Positions 53,221 through 62,542 of a stretch of DNA of 64,000 nt are shown here, one piece after another. The stretch comes from an uncultured Eudoraea sp. GTDB taxonomy: Bacteria > Bacteroidota > Bacteroidia > Flavobacteriales > Flavobacteriaceae. Below the pieces are notes generated by a model. The model ran no database searches. It had not been told where the DNA came from and saw only the letters and a list, made by a program, of their open reading frames with translations. Position 1 is the first letter of the stretch; the number at the start of each line of letters is the position of its first letter. A program made the translations under genes and the position numbers. Location: contig NZ_CAMYIP010000049.1 in NCBI RefSeq assembly GCF_947258525.1, positions 19,593 to 83,592 of the forward strand. The letters run 5' to 3'.

Positions 53221-54096
53221 TTAAGGTACCTTATGTCCCTGAGATGCCACCAATAATGCAAACCAATCCTCCAACTCCAACTCAATTTCAGTAGCTCTTA
53301 TCGAAGCTTTTAATCGATCTTTGTTCGTGGTACCAACTACAGGGTGCACTTTAGAAGGATGTCTTAGGATCCATGCCAGGAGAATTTGACTACTATCTGC
53401 TTTATATTTCTTTTTAAATTGTTTCAGTACTTTTTTAATGCGCTTCCTTCTTTTATCAGTCTCCCTGAAATAACTGCCCAACGGACTCCAGGCCATTGCG
53501 GTGCGTTTATGAAGAATGCAATCATCAAAAGTACCATCAAACATTAATTTTTCAGCGGTTAAGGAAAATTCAACCTGGTTAGCATTTACCGGTATTACTG
53601 ACTCCAATAGCGCAATCTGAGAAGGTGAAAAATTAGACACTCCGAACTCCCTGATTTTACCCTCTTTTTGCAAATGAAGAATGGCTTCCGCAATTTCATC
53701 GGGCTCCATTAAAGGGCTTGGCCTGTGCAATAAAAAAAGATCCAGATAGTCTGTTTTAAGTTTACTCAGAGATCGTTCCGCAGACCATACAATGTAATCC
53801 TTGGAATAATCATAATGTTTCACCTTATTATCTCTGGCTTTGCAGACATATTGAATTCCACATTTGGTAACGAGTTGTACGCTTTCTCTAGGTATTTCAC
53901 TTTTAAAAAAAGCGTTTCCAAAGGCTTCTTCGTTATCATAACCTCCATAAATATCCGCATGGTCAAAAGTTGTTATTCCATTTTCCACACAATAATCTAT
54001 AAGTCCAGACATTTCTGCTTTTGAAAGATTCTTCCCCCAACTTCCCCATGTCATGGTTCCGGCAATAATTTTTGAATAGGATATCCGGTTTTTCAT
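53221..54096 (-). CDS. Aldo/keto reductase
   Basis: This NADPH-dependent TIM-barrel oxidoreductase of 291 residues is of the YdhF type. The catalytic tetrad is visible: Asp and Tyr in TTFDHADIYGGYDNEEAFG, Lys in VQLVTKCGIQY, and His in DYLDLFLLHRPSPLM. The cofactor site near the C-terminus is HPSKVHPVVGTTNKDRLKASIRA. The substrate is unknown. It is the first gene of the run aldo/keto reductase, SDR, AlbA_2, and is divergent from the MoxR/Bat operon across a 160-bp gap. Confidence 0.94.
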   Translation of the reverse strand: MKNRISYSKIIAGTMTWGSWGKNLSKAEMSGLIDYCVENGITTFDHADIYGGYDNEEAFGNAFFKSEIPRESVQLVTKCGIQYVCKARDNKVKHYDYSKDYIVWSAERSLSKLKTDYLDLFLLHRPSPLMEPDEIAEAILHLQKEGKIREFGVSNFSPSQIALLESVIPVNANQVEFSLTAEKLMFDGTFDDCILHKRTAMAWSPLGSYFRETDKRRKRIKKVLKQFKKKYKADSSQILLAWILRHPSKVHPVVGTTNKDRLKASIRATEIELELEDWFALLVASQGHKVP

Positions 54097-54256
54097 AAGT
54101 ATGTGAAAATATAAAATAAATCCCTTAAATACTTCATAAAACTTAGGGTTCTGGCCATTTTTTAACCAATCATTAACAGCACTTATATAAATAAATTTTC
54201 AATTTGCGCCCTACTGTGAGACCAACATATTAAAAACCAAAAAATAAAATCTTTTC

Positions 54257-55258
54257 ATGGAGGAAAATACTACTGTAGATATAAGTGCTGTTAATGAAAA
54301 AATTGCACAGGAAAGTGCTTTTATAGACCTGCTTCTTATGGAAATGAACAAGGCTATTGTGGGTCAGAAGCATATGCTAGAACGATTGTTAATCGGACTT
54401 TTAGGACAGGGTCATATTTTGCTGGAAGGAGTCCCCGGGCTTGCAAAGACTCTTGCTATTACTACGCTCTCAAAGGCGGTTAAAGGTAGTTTTAGCAGAA
54501 TTCAGTTCACTCCGGATCTTTTACCGGCAGATGTCGTAGGAACCTTGATATACAACATGAAAGAAAATGATTTTTCAATTAAGAAAGGTCCAATTTTTGC
54601 CAATTTTGTGTTAGCTGATGAAATTAACCGTGCTCCCGCGAAGGTGCAGTCGGCTCTATTAGAGGCCATGCAGGAAAAACAAGTTACGATTGGTGATGAA
54701 ACTTTCATTCTTGATAAACCATTCCTGGTTATGGCTACTCAAAACCCGGTTGAACAGGAAGGAACATATCCACTGCCTGAAGCTCAAGTAGATCGTTTTA
54801 TGCTGAAAACGGTTATTGATTATCCAAAGATGAACGAAGAACAACTAATTATAAGGCAAAATCTTAAAGGCATACTTCAGGATGTGAAACCTGTTATATC
54901 ACTTAAACAAATTCTAAGTGCGCAGCAGGCAGTGAGGGAAGTCTATATGGATGAAAAAATTGAAAAATATATCCTCGATTTAGTATTCGCAACAAGATAT
55001 CCTGAAAAATATGATTTGGCAGATCTTAAACCACTTATAAGTTTTGGAGCTTCACCACGTGGCAGCATAAATCTGGCGAATGCCGCCAAGTGCTATGCTT
55101 TCATAAAAAGACGTGGCTATGTTGTTCCTGAAGATGTCCGTGCTGTTGTACATGATGTGCTGAGGCATAGAATCGGAATTACCTATGAAGCAGAAGCAGA
55201 AAATATTACTTCAGAAGAAATGATCAACCGGATTGTTAACGAAATTGAAGTCCCATAA
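54257..55258 (+). CDS. MoxR-family AAA+ ATPase
   Basis: This chaperone-like AAA+ ATPase of 333 residues is the first gene of the Bat aerotolerance operon. The Walker A-like motif is EGVPGLAKTLA and the Walker B region is VLADEINRAPAKVQSALLEAMQE. Sensor 1 is MATQNPVEQEGTYPLPEAQVDRFMLK and the arginine/sensor 2 region FGASPRGSINLANAAK. MoxR proteins work with VWA-domain partners, here DUF58, BatA and BatB. TCAATTTG at 54199 is one base off the -7 consensus and may be the promoter. Confidence 0.96.
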   Translation: MEENTTVDISAVNEKIAQESAFIDLLLMEMNKAIVGQKHMLERLLIGLLGQGHILLEGVPGLAKTLAITTLSKAVKGSFSRIQFTPDLLPADVVGTLIYNMKENDFSIKKGPIFANFVLADEINRAPAKVQSALLEAMQEKQVTIGDETFILDKPFLVMATQNPVEQEGTYPLPEAQVDRFMLKTVIDYPKMNEEQLIIRQNLKGILQDVKPVISLKQILSAQQAVREVYMDEKIEKYILDLVFATRYPEKYDLADLKPLISFGASPRGSINLANAAKCYAFIKRRGYVVPEDVRAVVHDVLRHRIGITYEAEAENITSEEMINRIVNEIEVP

Positions 55259-55325
55259 TAGTTCAACCTATATAATTAAATGCCATAAAAGCATTTGCTT
55301 ATATAACTTAAAAGCTTGAACCCGC

Positions 55326-56192
55326 ATGGATACCAAGGAGTTATTAAAAAAAGTTCGTAAGATTGAAATTAAGACGCGTCGTCTTTCAGATCATATATTT
55401 GGAGGAGAATACCACTCTACATTTAAAGGTCGCGGAATGACTTTTAGCGAGGTCCGCCAATATCAGTTTGGTGATGATGTAAGAAGTATAGATTGGAATG
55501 TAACAGCCAGATATAACGAACCTTTTGTAAAGGTGTTTGAGGAAGAAAGGGAACTAACCATGATGTTGATGGTAGATGTGAGTGGCTCTGAACTATTTGG
55601 CACAACCAATAGATTTAAAAAAGATATAATTACAGAAATATCTGCAACCCTGGCATTTTCCGCTCTTCAAAATAACGATAAAATTGGTCTTCTTCTCTTT
55701 TCTGATGAAATTGAGCTTTTTATACCCCCTAAAAAAGGCAAAAGCCACGTCCTTAGAATAATAAGAGAATTGTTAGAATTTTCTCCACAAAGCAATATGA
55801 CGAATATTGGAGAAGCCCTAAAATATTTGACCAACGTCCTGAAGAAAAAGTCAATTGTATTTGTGCTTTCAGATTTTATGGCAACCAATTATGACCAAAC
55901 ACTAAAAATTACCGGGAAAAAGCATGATGTTACCGGAATTCGCATCTATGACGAAAAAGAAGAACATATTCCAAATCTGGGTGTTGTTCAAATGCTCGAT
56001 TCGGAAACAGGATCACTGAAACTTGTAAATACACAATCTAAAAAGGTTCGGAATGCATACGGCGAATACTACAGAAATAGGGTAGACTACTTTAAAGATA
56101 CTTTCACTAAATCAGGATGCGGTATTTTGGATTGCAGGGTAGATGAAAGTTATGTTAAAAAATTACTGGGTTATTTTAAGCAAAGAGGATAG
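55326..56192 (+). CDS. DUF58 domain (VWA-like) protein
   Basis: This cytoplasmic MoxR partner has 288 residues. The DUF58 signature is FKGRGMTFSEVRQYQFGDDVRSIDWNVTARYNEPFVKVFEEERE. It leads into a von Willebrand A-like fold with the metal-site motif MVDVSGSELFG. There is no membrane span, unlike BatA/BatB. It is 67 nt after moxR and abuts the next gene exactly (stop then ATG), so it is firmly within the operon. Confidence 0.95.
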   Translation: MDTKELLKKVRKIEIKTRRLSDHIFGGEYHSTFKGRGMTFSEVRQYQFGDDVRSIDWNVTARYNEPFVKVFEEERELTMMLMVDVSGSELFGTTNRFKKDIITEISATLAFSALQNNDKIGLLLFSDEIELFIPPKKGKSHVLRIIRELLEFSPQSNMTNIGEALKYLTNVLKKKSIVFVLSDFMATNYDQTLKITGKKHDVTGIRIYDEKEEHIPNLGVVQMLDSETGSLKLVNTQSKKVRNAYGEYYRNRVDYFKDTFTKSGCGILDCRVDESYVKKLLGYFKQRG

Positions 56193-57851
56193 ATGTATAA
56201 GATTTTGATAAAATTAAAAGATATTTTTGGTGACTGGTCCGTACCGGTACTCCTTTTGTTTCTTTTATTTATTACCAATCCCATTATTGCCCAGGTAAAA
56301 CCCGTCGTTCTCTCGAAAGTAGACACAACGAACATAAAAATTGGTGAACAAATTAAATTTACCGTTATTGTTGAGGCAGATTCAACTGCCCAGGTTTTCT
56401 TTCCTGAAGGGCAAACATTTTCCCCTCTGGAAACAGTAGAAGCCTTTAAAACGGATACCACACGAAAAAAAGATAGAATAACCCTACAAAAAATTTACGC
56501 GCTTACACAATTTGATTCCGGATCTTATGTTCTCCCGGCTCAGCGCATTGAAATCAATGGAGCCGGATTTTTCACTGACTCACTTCGGGTAGATGTCGCT
56601 ACAGTACCCGTAGATACAGTGAACCAAAAAATGTATGATATTAAACCCCTAATAAGCGTACAAAAAAGCAATAGTGAATTTTGGAAAATCCTTTTAATAG
56701 TTTTACTTATTGCCGCCATTGCTGGCGGGCTTATCTATTGGTTTGTAATCCGAAAAAAACCATTGACGGAAGAAGAAAAGGTAGCATTATTGCCTGCTTA
56801 TGACAGGGCCCTTTTAGAATTGAAAAGATTGGAAAATTCTAAATATCTAATTCAGGATAAGTACAAAGCGTATTATTCAGAATTAACTGCAATTGTTAGA
56901 TCCTATCTCGAAGAAGAAGTGAATATTTCGGCACTGGAAAGTACCACAAGTGAACTGATTCATAAATTGGAAATGTTGAAGGATGCAGGTGAGTTAAAGT
57001 TACAGGACAATACAATAAAGCAATTTGAAAATATTTTGCAAACAGCAGATCTTGTAAAATTTGCAAGGTCTAAACCGCCGACATCAGTAGCCGAAAAGGA
57101 CCGAAAAGCAATTGAAGAAATCGTTGTTAAGACAAAAGAGGCTCTTCCTGAACCTACAGAAGAAGAATTACTGGAACAAGAAGAGTACCAGGAAATTATT
57201 GCTCAGAAAAAAAGGAAAAAGAAAATTATTTCAATTGTATCGGCTGCGGCAATTGTATTACTGGTTTCTTTAGGAGGGGTAATTACATATTTAGGTCCTT
57301 CTTATGTTTGGGATACCATTACCGGGCATCCTACAAAAACACTTTTAGAAGGTGAATGGGTTTCCAGTTCTTATGGATATCCACCAATTATAGTTGAAAC
57401 TCCGGAAGTATTAGTGCGGCAGGAAGTTAAACTCCCACCAGAGGTTAAGGCCAATATTAAAGAACTGCAGGCATTCATGTACAGAAGCAAAAAAGGTTTG
57501 CTTACCATTGGTACAACTTCGACAACCTTAAATAAGCCTGAAGAACCAGATTTCAATCGGGTTGTTGAACAAATATTGCAAAATTTTGAAGATCAGGGCG
57601 CAAAAAACATAATTACCAAGCAAGAAGAATTTGTTACCCTATCTGGTGTAAAAGGAGTTAAAGTATTTGGCAGGGGCAATTTTGCATTACCAGACTCAAA
57701 AGAGTTGGCTAAAGGACAGTATACCATTATTCTTTTTGGTGGAAATGGTTTTCAACAGCATTTAATTTTATCATGGTTAGATGAAGATGTTTACGCAGAA
57801 GAAATTGTAAATAGGATAATTGGTTCCTTGGAAGTTAAAACAGAGGCATAA
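56193..57851 (+). CDS. Bat-operon membrane protein with BatD-like N-terminus
   Basis: This is a 552-residue membrane protein. An N-terminal span or signal (VPVLLLFLLFITNPIIAQ) precedes a periplasmic BatD-like beta domain (about 38-150, KIGEQIKFTVIVEADSTAQVFFPEG). A span follows at about 165-185 (ILLIVLLIAAIAGGLIYWFVI), then a cytoplasmic helical DUF4381-like region (LPAYDRALLELKRLENSKYLIQDKYKAYYSELTAIVRSYLEEEV). A second span at about 345-365 (IISIVSAAAIVLLVSLGGVITYL) leads to a further roughly 180-residue domain that I do not recognise. It sits between DUF58 and batA, abutting both (0-nt gaps). Confidence 0.85.
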   Translation: MYKILIKLKDIFGDWSVPVLLLFLLFITNPIIAQVKPVVLSKVDTTNIKIGEQIKFTVIVEADSTAQVFFPEGQTFSPLETVEAFKTDTTRKKDRITLQKIYALTQFDSGSYVLPAQRIEINGAGFFTDSLRVDVATVPVDTVNQKMYDIKPLISVQKSNSEFWKILLIVLLIAAIAGGLIYWFVIRKKPLTEEEKVALLPAYDRALLELKRLENSKYLIQDKYKAYYSELTAIVRSYLEEEVNISALESTTSELIHKLEMLKDAGELKLQDNTIKQFENILQTADLVKFARSKPPTSVAEKDRKAIEEIVVKTKEALPEPTEEELLEQEEYQEIIAQKKRKKKIISIVSAAAIVLLVSLGGVITYLGPSYVWDTITGHPTKTLLEGEWVSSSYGYPPIIVETPEVLVRQEVKLPPEVKANIKELQAFMYRSKKGLLTIGTTSTTLNKPEEPDFNRVVEQILQNFEDQGAKNIITKQEEFVTLSGVKGVKVFGRGNFALPDSKELAKGQYTIILFGGNGFQQHLILSWLDEDVYAEEIVNRIIGSLEVKTEA

Positions 57852-58850
57852 ATGTTAGAGAATATAGAATTTGCAAATCCTCAGTTTTTTTGGTTGCTTT
57901 TATTGCTACCACTGGCTTTGATATGGTACATATTCAAGAGCAAAGAGGAGAATGCGAGCTTGAAAATTCCGAGCCTAGAAGGGTTTACCGCAAATGACTT
58001 ATTGCCAAAATTAAAACCGGTATTATTTGCCTTCCGTTTGTTGGCATTGACATTCATAATAGTAGCTATGGCACGTCCTCAAACTGAGGATATTTCTACT
58101 CGAACCAAAACCACAAAAGGCATTGATATTGTTATGGCCATTGATGTTTCTTCGAGTATGTTGGCAAGAGATTTAAAACCAAATAGATTATCAGCCCTTA
58201 AAGAAGTTGCTGCAGATTTTATTAGACAAAGACCAAATGATAGAATTGGTTTAGTTGTCTATGCCGGTGAAAGCTATACCAAAACCCCAATAACAAGTGA
58301 TAAATCCATTGTTCTAAATGCCCTTAAAGAAATTACTTATGGTCAATTGAACGATGGAACAGCCATTGGTATGGGATTAGCAACTTCCGTTAATAGGTTA
58401 AAAGAAAGCAAATCTATAAGTAAGGTAATTATTTTGCTTACCGATGGTGTTAACAATTCAGGATTTATTGAACCCCAAACTGCCGCTGATCTTGCTGTGG
58501 AATTCGACATCAAGACTTATACTATTGGTTTGGGCACTAACGGAAACGCGCTCTCACCTGTTGCTTATAATGATGATGGGTCATATAGGTATGGAATGCG
58601 ACAGGTTGAAATAGATGAGGAATTACTTAAAGCTATTGCCAACGCGACAGGTGGACAGTATTTTAGAGCAACAGACAATGAAAAATTGGAGGAAATTTAT
58701 GATGAAATAAATAAATTGGAGAAAACAGAAGTTGAAGAATTTAAGTATTATAAATATGAGGAGAAATTCAGACCATGGATTCTTTTGGCTGGCGCTTTGC
58801 TCATTATGGAATGGTTCCTTAGAAATACAGTATTTAGAAGTTTTATTTAG
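57852..58850 (+). CDS. batA: Aerotolerance protein BatA (VWA domain)
   Basis: This is a 332-residue inner-membrane protein. Two N-terminal spans (FFWLLLLLPLALIWYIF and FAFRLLALTFIIVAMA) are followed by a VWA domain with an intact metal-ion site (DIVMAIDVSSSMLARDL, then TDGVNNSG). A C-terminal span is WILLAGALLIMEWFL. BatA and BatB are the paired VWA proteins of the Bacteroidota aerotolerance operon, thought to act with MoxR on an envelope target that is not known. The gene starts directly at the stop of the preceding one. Confidence 0.94.
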   Translation: MLENIEFANPQFFWLLLLLPLALIWYIFKSKEENASLKIPSLEGFTANDLLPKLKPVLFAFRLLALTFIIVAMARPQTEDISTRTKTTKGIDIVMAIDVSSSMLARDLKPNRLSALKEVAADFIRQRPNDRIGLVVYAGESYTKTPITSDKSIVLNALKEITYGQLNDGTAIGMGLATSVNRLKESKSISKVIILLTDGVNNSGFIEPQTAADLAVEFDIKTYTIGLGTNGNALSPVAYNDDGSYRYGMRQVEIDEELLKAIANATGGQYFRATDNEKLEEIYDEINKLEKTEVEEFKYYKYEEKFRPWILLAGALLIMEWFLRNTVFRSFI

Positions 58851-58853
58851 AAT

Positions 58854-59900
58854 ATGATTCAGTTAGACGAGAAAATATATTTTTATCTTCTATCCATTAT
58901 TCCGGTAATGGTAGTTATATATCTATTGCTTCAAATTTGGAAAAAAAGAACCCAAAAGAAGTTTGCCGCTCCCCATCTGTTGAAAAGACTATCTCCTAAT
59001 AAGTCTAAATTCAAATCAATATTAAAATTAATTTTTCTCGTTTTAGGGATTTCGTTTCTGGTTTTAGGTCTTGTAAACCCTAAAATTGGAACAAAATTAG
59101 AAACAGTCAAACGAGAAGGAGTAGACATTGTTTTTGCTATTGATGTCTCAAAAAGTATGCTGGCTGAGGATATTGCTCCAAACAGACTAGAGAAATCTAA
59201 GCGATTGGTTTCTGAAATTATTAATCAATTAGCCAGTGATAGAATAGGTATAATAGCATATGCGGGTCAGGCCTTTCCTCAGTTGCCAATAACTACAGAT
59301 TATGGTGCAGCTAAAATGTTCCTTCAAAGTATGAATACAGATATGCTTTCATCACAAGGAACGGCCATTAATGAAGCTATTGAACTGGCATCTACCTATT
59401 TTGATGATGAGGAACAAACAAATAGGGTATTGTTTATTGTTTCGGATGGTGAGGATCATTCTGAAGGCTCAACACTGGATGCTGTTGAATTAGCCGTTGA
59501 AGAAGGAATAAGAATTTTTACAATTGGTGTTGGAAAGACAAAAGGCAGCCCAATTCCCATTAAAAGAAATGGAATCGTAGAAAGTTTAAAAAAAGATTCA
59601 CAAGGTGAAGTGGTTATCACCAGATTAAATGAAGAGATATTGGAGGAAATTGCAGACGAGGGTGATGGGGAATATGTAAACGGATCAAATACAGATGATG
59701 CTGTTGACTTCATTAAAGAAGAATTAAACCAAATGGACAAAAAAGAATTTGAAGCCAAGCAATTTGCAGAATATAAGGACCAATTTCAATGGTTCCTGGG
59801 TATTGGTCTTTTGTTTTTATTTTTGGAAGTTTTTTTATTGGATCGAAAAACTAAATGGCTCAAAAAATTGAATTTGTTTAACGAACAGGAAATTCATTAA
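58854..59900 (+). CDS. batB: Aerotolerance protein BatB (VWA domain)
   Basis: This paralogue of BatA has 348 residues, with two N-terminal spans (FYLLSIIPVMVVIYLLLQIW and ILKLIFLVLGISFLVLGLV). A VWA domain with metal site IVFAIDVSKSMLAEDIAPNRLEKSKRLV and SDGEDHSEG follows, and a C-terminal span (FQWFLGIGLLFLFLEVFLL). It is 3 nt after batA. The DVSKSM metal site is complete, so both VWA proteins should bind metal. Confidence 0.94.
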   Translation: MIQLDEKIYFYLLSIIPVMVVIYLLLQIWKKRTQKKFAAPHLLKRLSPNKSKFKSILKLIFLVLGISFLVLGLVNPKIGTKLETVKREGVDIVFAIDVSKSMLAEDIAPNRLEKSKRLVSEIINQLASDRIGIIAYAGQAFPQLPITTDYGAAKMFLQSMNTDMLSSQGTAINEAIELASTYFDDEEQTNRVLFIVSDGEDHSEGSTLDAVELAVEEGIRIFTIGVGKTKGSPIPIKRNGIVESLKKDSQGEVVITRLNEEILEEIADEGDGEYVNGSNTDDAVDFIKEELNQMDKKEFEAKQFAEYKDQFQWFLGIGLLFLFLEVFLLDRKTKWLKKLNLFNEQEIH

Positions 59901-59901
59901 A

Positions 59902-60753
59902 ATGAAAAAGTTTGTATTATTTATTTTTTTTATAAGCGCTGCCGTTTTTCCGCAAGATGATGTGAAAGAAAAGGAAAAAGCACTCAAAGCCTCAACAGAT
60001 ATAACATTTGAAGCGAATAAGGATTTAGCCGATAACGATTTTATAGATGCGGAGGTGAATTACAGAAGAGCCATTTCCAAAAGTAATGAGAATACCGCGG
60101 CCCCATATAATTTGGGAAATGCTTACTATAACAAAGAGAGTTTTTCTGAGGCATTTGGCCGTTTTAAGCAAGCAGGGGAATTGACATCGGAAAAACCTGT
60201 TAAACATAAGGCATTTCACAATATGGGCAATGTATTCATGAAAAATAAAGAATACGCTAAGGCAGTTGAAGCTTATAAAGAAGCATTGCGCAATGATCCG
60301 TCGGATGAAGAAACCCGATATAATCTGGCACTGGCCAAAGAGCTGCTAGAAAAAGATAAGAATAATCAGAATAAAGACGATAATAAAGAGAATCAGGATC
60401 AGGAGGAGAAAAAAGATAAAAACCAGGACCAGCAAGACCAGGGAGATAATAAAGACGAAAACAAAGGAGATCCCAAAAACGAAGAAAACGATAAAGAGAG
60501 TAACGAAGGAGATAATGGAGAGCAGGAAAAAGAAGAAAATAAAAAAGGTGAAGGCGATGACAAAGAAGAAGAAAAAAAGCAGCCTGAACAGGGAGATCAG
60601 GAACAGCAAAAACAACCCAGACCAAACCAGTTGTCTCAACAGCAAATAAAAAATTTACTCGAGGCAATGCAAAATGAAGAGAAAAAAGTTAAAGAAAAAA
60701 TGGATGCCCAGAAAGTAAAAGGGGTTAAAACAAAAAATGAGAAAGATTGGTGA
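59902..60753 (+). CDS. batC: Aerotolerance protein BatC (TPR)
   Basis: This exported protein of 283 residues has a signal peptide (MKKFVLFIFFISAAVFPQ) and a TPR region at about 35-150 (NTAAPYNLGNAYYNKESFSEAFGRFKQAGEL, AFHNMGNVFMKNKEYAKAVEAYKEALRNDPSDEETRYNLALAKEL). An extreme low-complexity stretch of about 90 residues follows, almost only D, E, K, N and Q. A short basic tail ends the protein (LLEAMQNEEKKVKEKMDAQKVKGVKTKNEKDW). The TPR part probably binds partners; the charged region is likely disordered. It is 1 nt after batB. Confidence 0.93.
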   Translation: MKKFVLFIFFISAAVFPQDDVKEKEKALKASTDITFEANKDLADNDFIDAEVNYRRAISKSNENTAAPYNLGNAYYNKESFSEAFGRFKQAGELTSEKPVKHKAFHNMGNVFMKNKEYAKAVEAYKEALRNDPSDEETRYNLALAKELLEKDKNNQNKDDNKENQDQEEKKDKNQDQQDQGDNKDENKGDPKNEENDKESNEGDNGEQEKEENKKGEGDDKEEEKKQPEQGDQEQQKQPRPNQLSQQQIKNLLEAMQNEEKKVKEKMDAQKVKGVKTKNEKDW

Positions 60754-62540
60754 TATTTAATAAACTTAAATATTTTATCATTTGTATATCTTTTCTATTA
60801 CTGGCCTCTGGCCAGGCAATAGCACAAGATAAAGAGGCTATTACTTTTGAAGTAAAACTCAGCAAAAGCAGGTTGGGAATAAATGAGCGTCTAAGGGTAG
60901 ATTTTGAAATGAACAAAGACGGCGATAATTTTACCCCGCCGGATTTTGAAGGCTTTAGAGTACTTATGGGGCCCTCCCAATCTATTAGCTCTTCCTGGAT
61001 AAATGGGGTCAGGAGTTATTCCAAAACCTACTCCTATACCCTTGCTCCTACTTCCAGAGGGAAATTCACTATTAAACAGGCAACAATCACAATTGATGGA
61101 AGGATCTATAAATCCTTGTCGAAAAATGTAGAGGTTACAGCCGCTGTAGATAAACCAAATGATCAAATGTCTGTAGAAGACTTTGCTGATGACAATTTAC
61201 ATTTAGTAGCAGAAGTTTCCAAAACTTCTCCGTATCTCAATGAGGCCATAAGTGTTGTTTACAAATTATATGTAAGTCCTACTATTAATGTTTCTAATTT
61301 TCGCCCACTGGATAATCCTAAATACAATAATTTCTGGAGCCAGGATATGCCATTCACAAGATATGATGTTCAAAATGGCACTTATGAAGGAAAGGCTTAT
61401 CGTTATGTAGTTCTTAAAAGAGTCGTACTCTATCCTCAAAAGAACGGTGAATTGACCATTGAGCCTCTCTCCTTGGATGTAACATTGGAAGTACCTACTA
61501 ACAAACGCGACTTTTTTGGTGGGAGAATATATACTCAAACCAACAAAACAGTATCGGCAGGAAGGCGCGTGATTAATGTAAAACCCTTACCATCTGAAGG
61601 GCGGCCTGCAGATTTTGGAGGAGCAGTGGGTAATTTTGAGTTTTCTGTTACTACCAGCAAAACAACATTAAATGCTTCAGAGTCATTACAAGCGACAATT
61701 ACTGTACAAGGGAACGGGAATTTAAAACTATTTCAATTACCCGAACCTTCACTTCCCGGAGCTTTAGAAGTTTATGAACCGGAATTTAATGAAGAAGTGA
61801 GAACAACACTCTCCGGTATGAAGGGAAAAGTGAGTAATAATTATACTGTAGTCCCATCATTCAGAGGAAAATACCCCATTCCTAGTATTTCATTCAGCTA
61901 TTTTGACCCGGAATTAGAGATTTACAAATCTGTGGCATCCGATGAGATTATGATAAACGTTATGGAAGGCCCATTAGGATCAGGTGCAATAGCGAGTGGC
62001 CCTTCAACAACAAGTAAGCAGACGGTTATCAACACAAATGATCAGTTTAATTTTATTAAACTTAAACCAAACCTATCTGTTATTGGTACTAATTATTTTT
62101 TTGGTTCTACACGGTTTTATTTTTGGTTATTTTCACCATTTTTGCTTATTCCAATTGCCGTACTCTTTGGTAAAAGGCGCGAAGCCATCGCTAGTGATGT
62201 AGCGGGTAACAAAATCAAGAAGGCCAACAAACTGGCAAGGAAATATCTCTCCGAGGCCAAAAGGGCCTTAGGTAACAAAGAGGCATTTTATATTGCACTT
62301 GAAAAAGCTTTACACAACTATCTTAAAGCTAAACTAAAAATAGAAACCTCTGAGTTTAGCAAAGATAAAATAGCTTCTTTGTTGTCTAAAAAAGGAATAG
62401 ACGAGACAACTAACCATGCCTTTGTAGATCTGCTTAAGAATTGTGAAATGGCTCGCTATAGCCCTTTCTCTGATGTCCAGATGCAACAAGATTACAATAA
62501 AGCCGGTGAAACAATTTCATCAATAGACAAAAAGCTTTAG
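60750..62540 (+). CDS. batD: Aerotolerance protein BatD
   Basis: This is a large exported membrane protein of the oxygen-tolerance (BatD) family. I take GTG at 60750, which overlaps the batC stop as GTGA; the track's TTG one codon earlier is less likely. The protein is about 596 residues. The signal peptide is FIICISFLLLASGQAIAQ. Repeated Ig-like domains cover about 30-420 (SRLGINERLRVDFEMN, TSKTTLNASESLQATITVQGNGNLKLFQLPEPSLP). A membrane span lies at about 455-475 (FYFWLFSPFLLIPIAVLFG), and the cytoplasmic helical end has KLARKYLSEAKRALGNKEAFYIALEKALHNYLKAKL. Confidence 0.93.
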   Translation: MIFNKLKYFIICISFLLLASGQAIAQDKEAITFEVKLSKSRLGINERLRVDFEMNKDGDNFTPPDFEGFRVLMGPSQSISSSWINGVRSYSKTYSYTLAPTSRGKFTIKQATITIDGRIYKSLSKNVEVTAAVDKPNDQMSVEDFADDNLHLVAEVSKTSPYLNEAISVVYKLYVSPTINVSNFRPLDNPKYNNFWSQDMPFTRYDVQNGTYEGKAYRYVVLKRVVLYPQKNGELTIEPLSLDVTLEVPTNKRDFFGGRIYTQTNKTVSAGRRVINVKPLPSEGRPADFGGAVGNFEFSVTTSKTTLNASESLQATITVQGNGNLKLFQLPEPSLPGALEVYEPEFNEEVRTTLSGMKGKVSNNYTVVPSFRGKYPIPSISFSYFDPELEIYKSVASDEIMINVMEGPLGSGAIASGPSTTSKQTVINTNDQFNFIKLKPNLSVIGTNYFFGSTRFYFWLFSPFLLIPIAVLFGKRREAIASDVAGNKIKKANKLARKYLSEAKRALGNKEAFYIALEKALHNYLKAKLKIETSEFSKDKIASLLSKKGIDETTNHAFVDLLKNCEMARYSPFSDVQMQQDYNKAGETISSIDKKL

Positions 62541-62542
62541 TT

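Noticed and set aside
60257-60667. Two long antisense frames (136 and 99 codons) in batC
   Set aside because: They are the complement of the Asp/Glu/Lys/Asn/Gln-rich coding region, which avoids stops on the other strand by composition.
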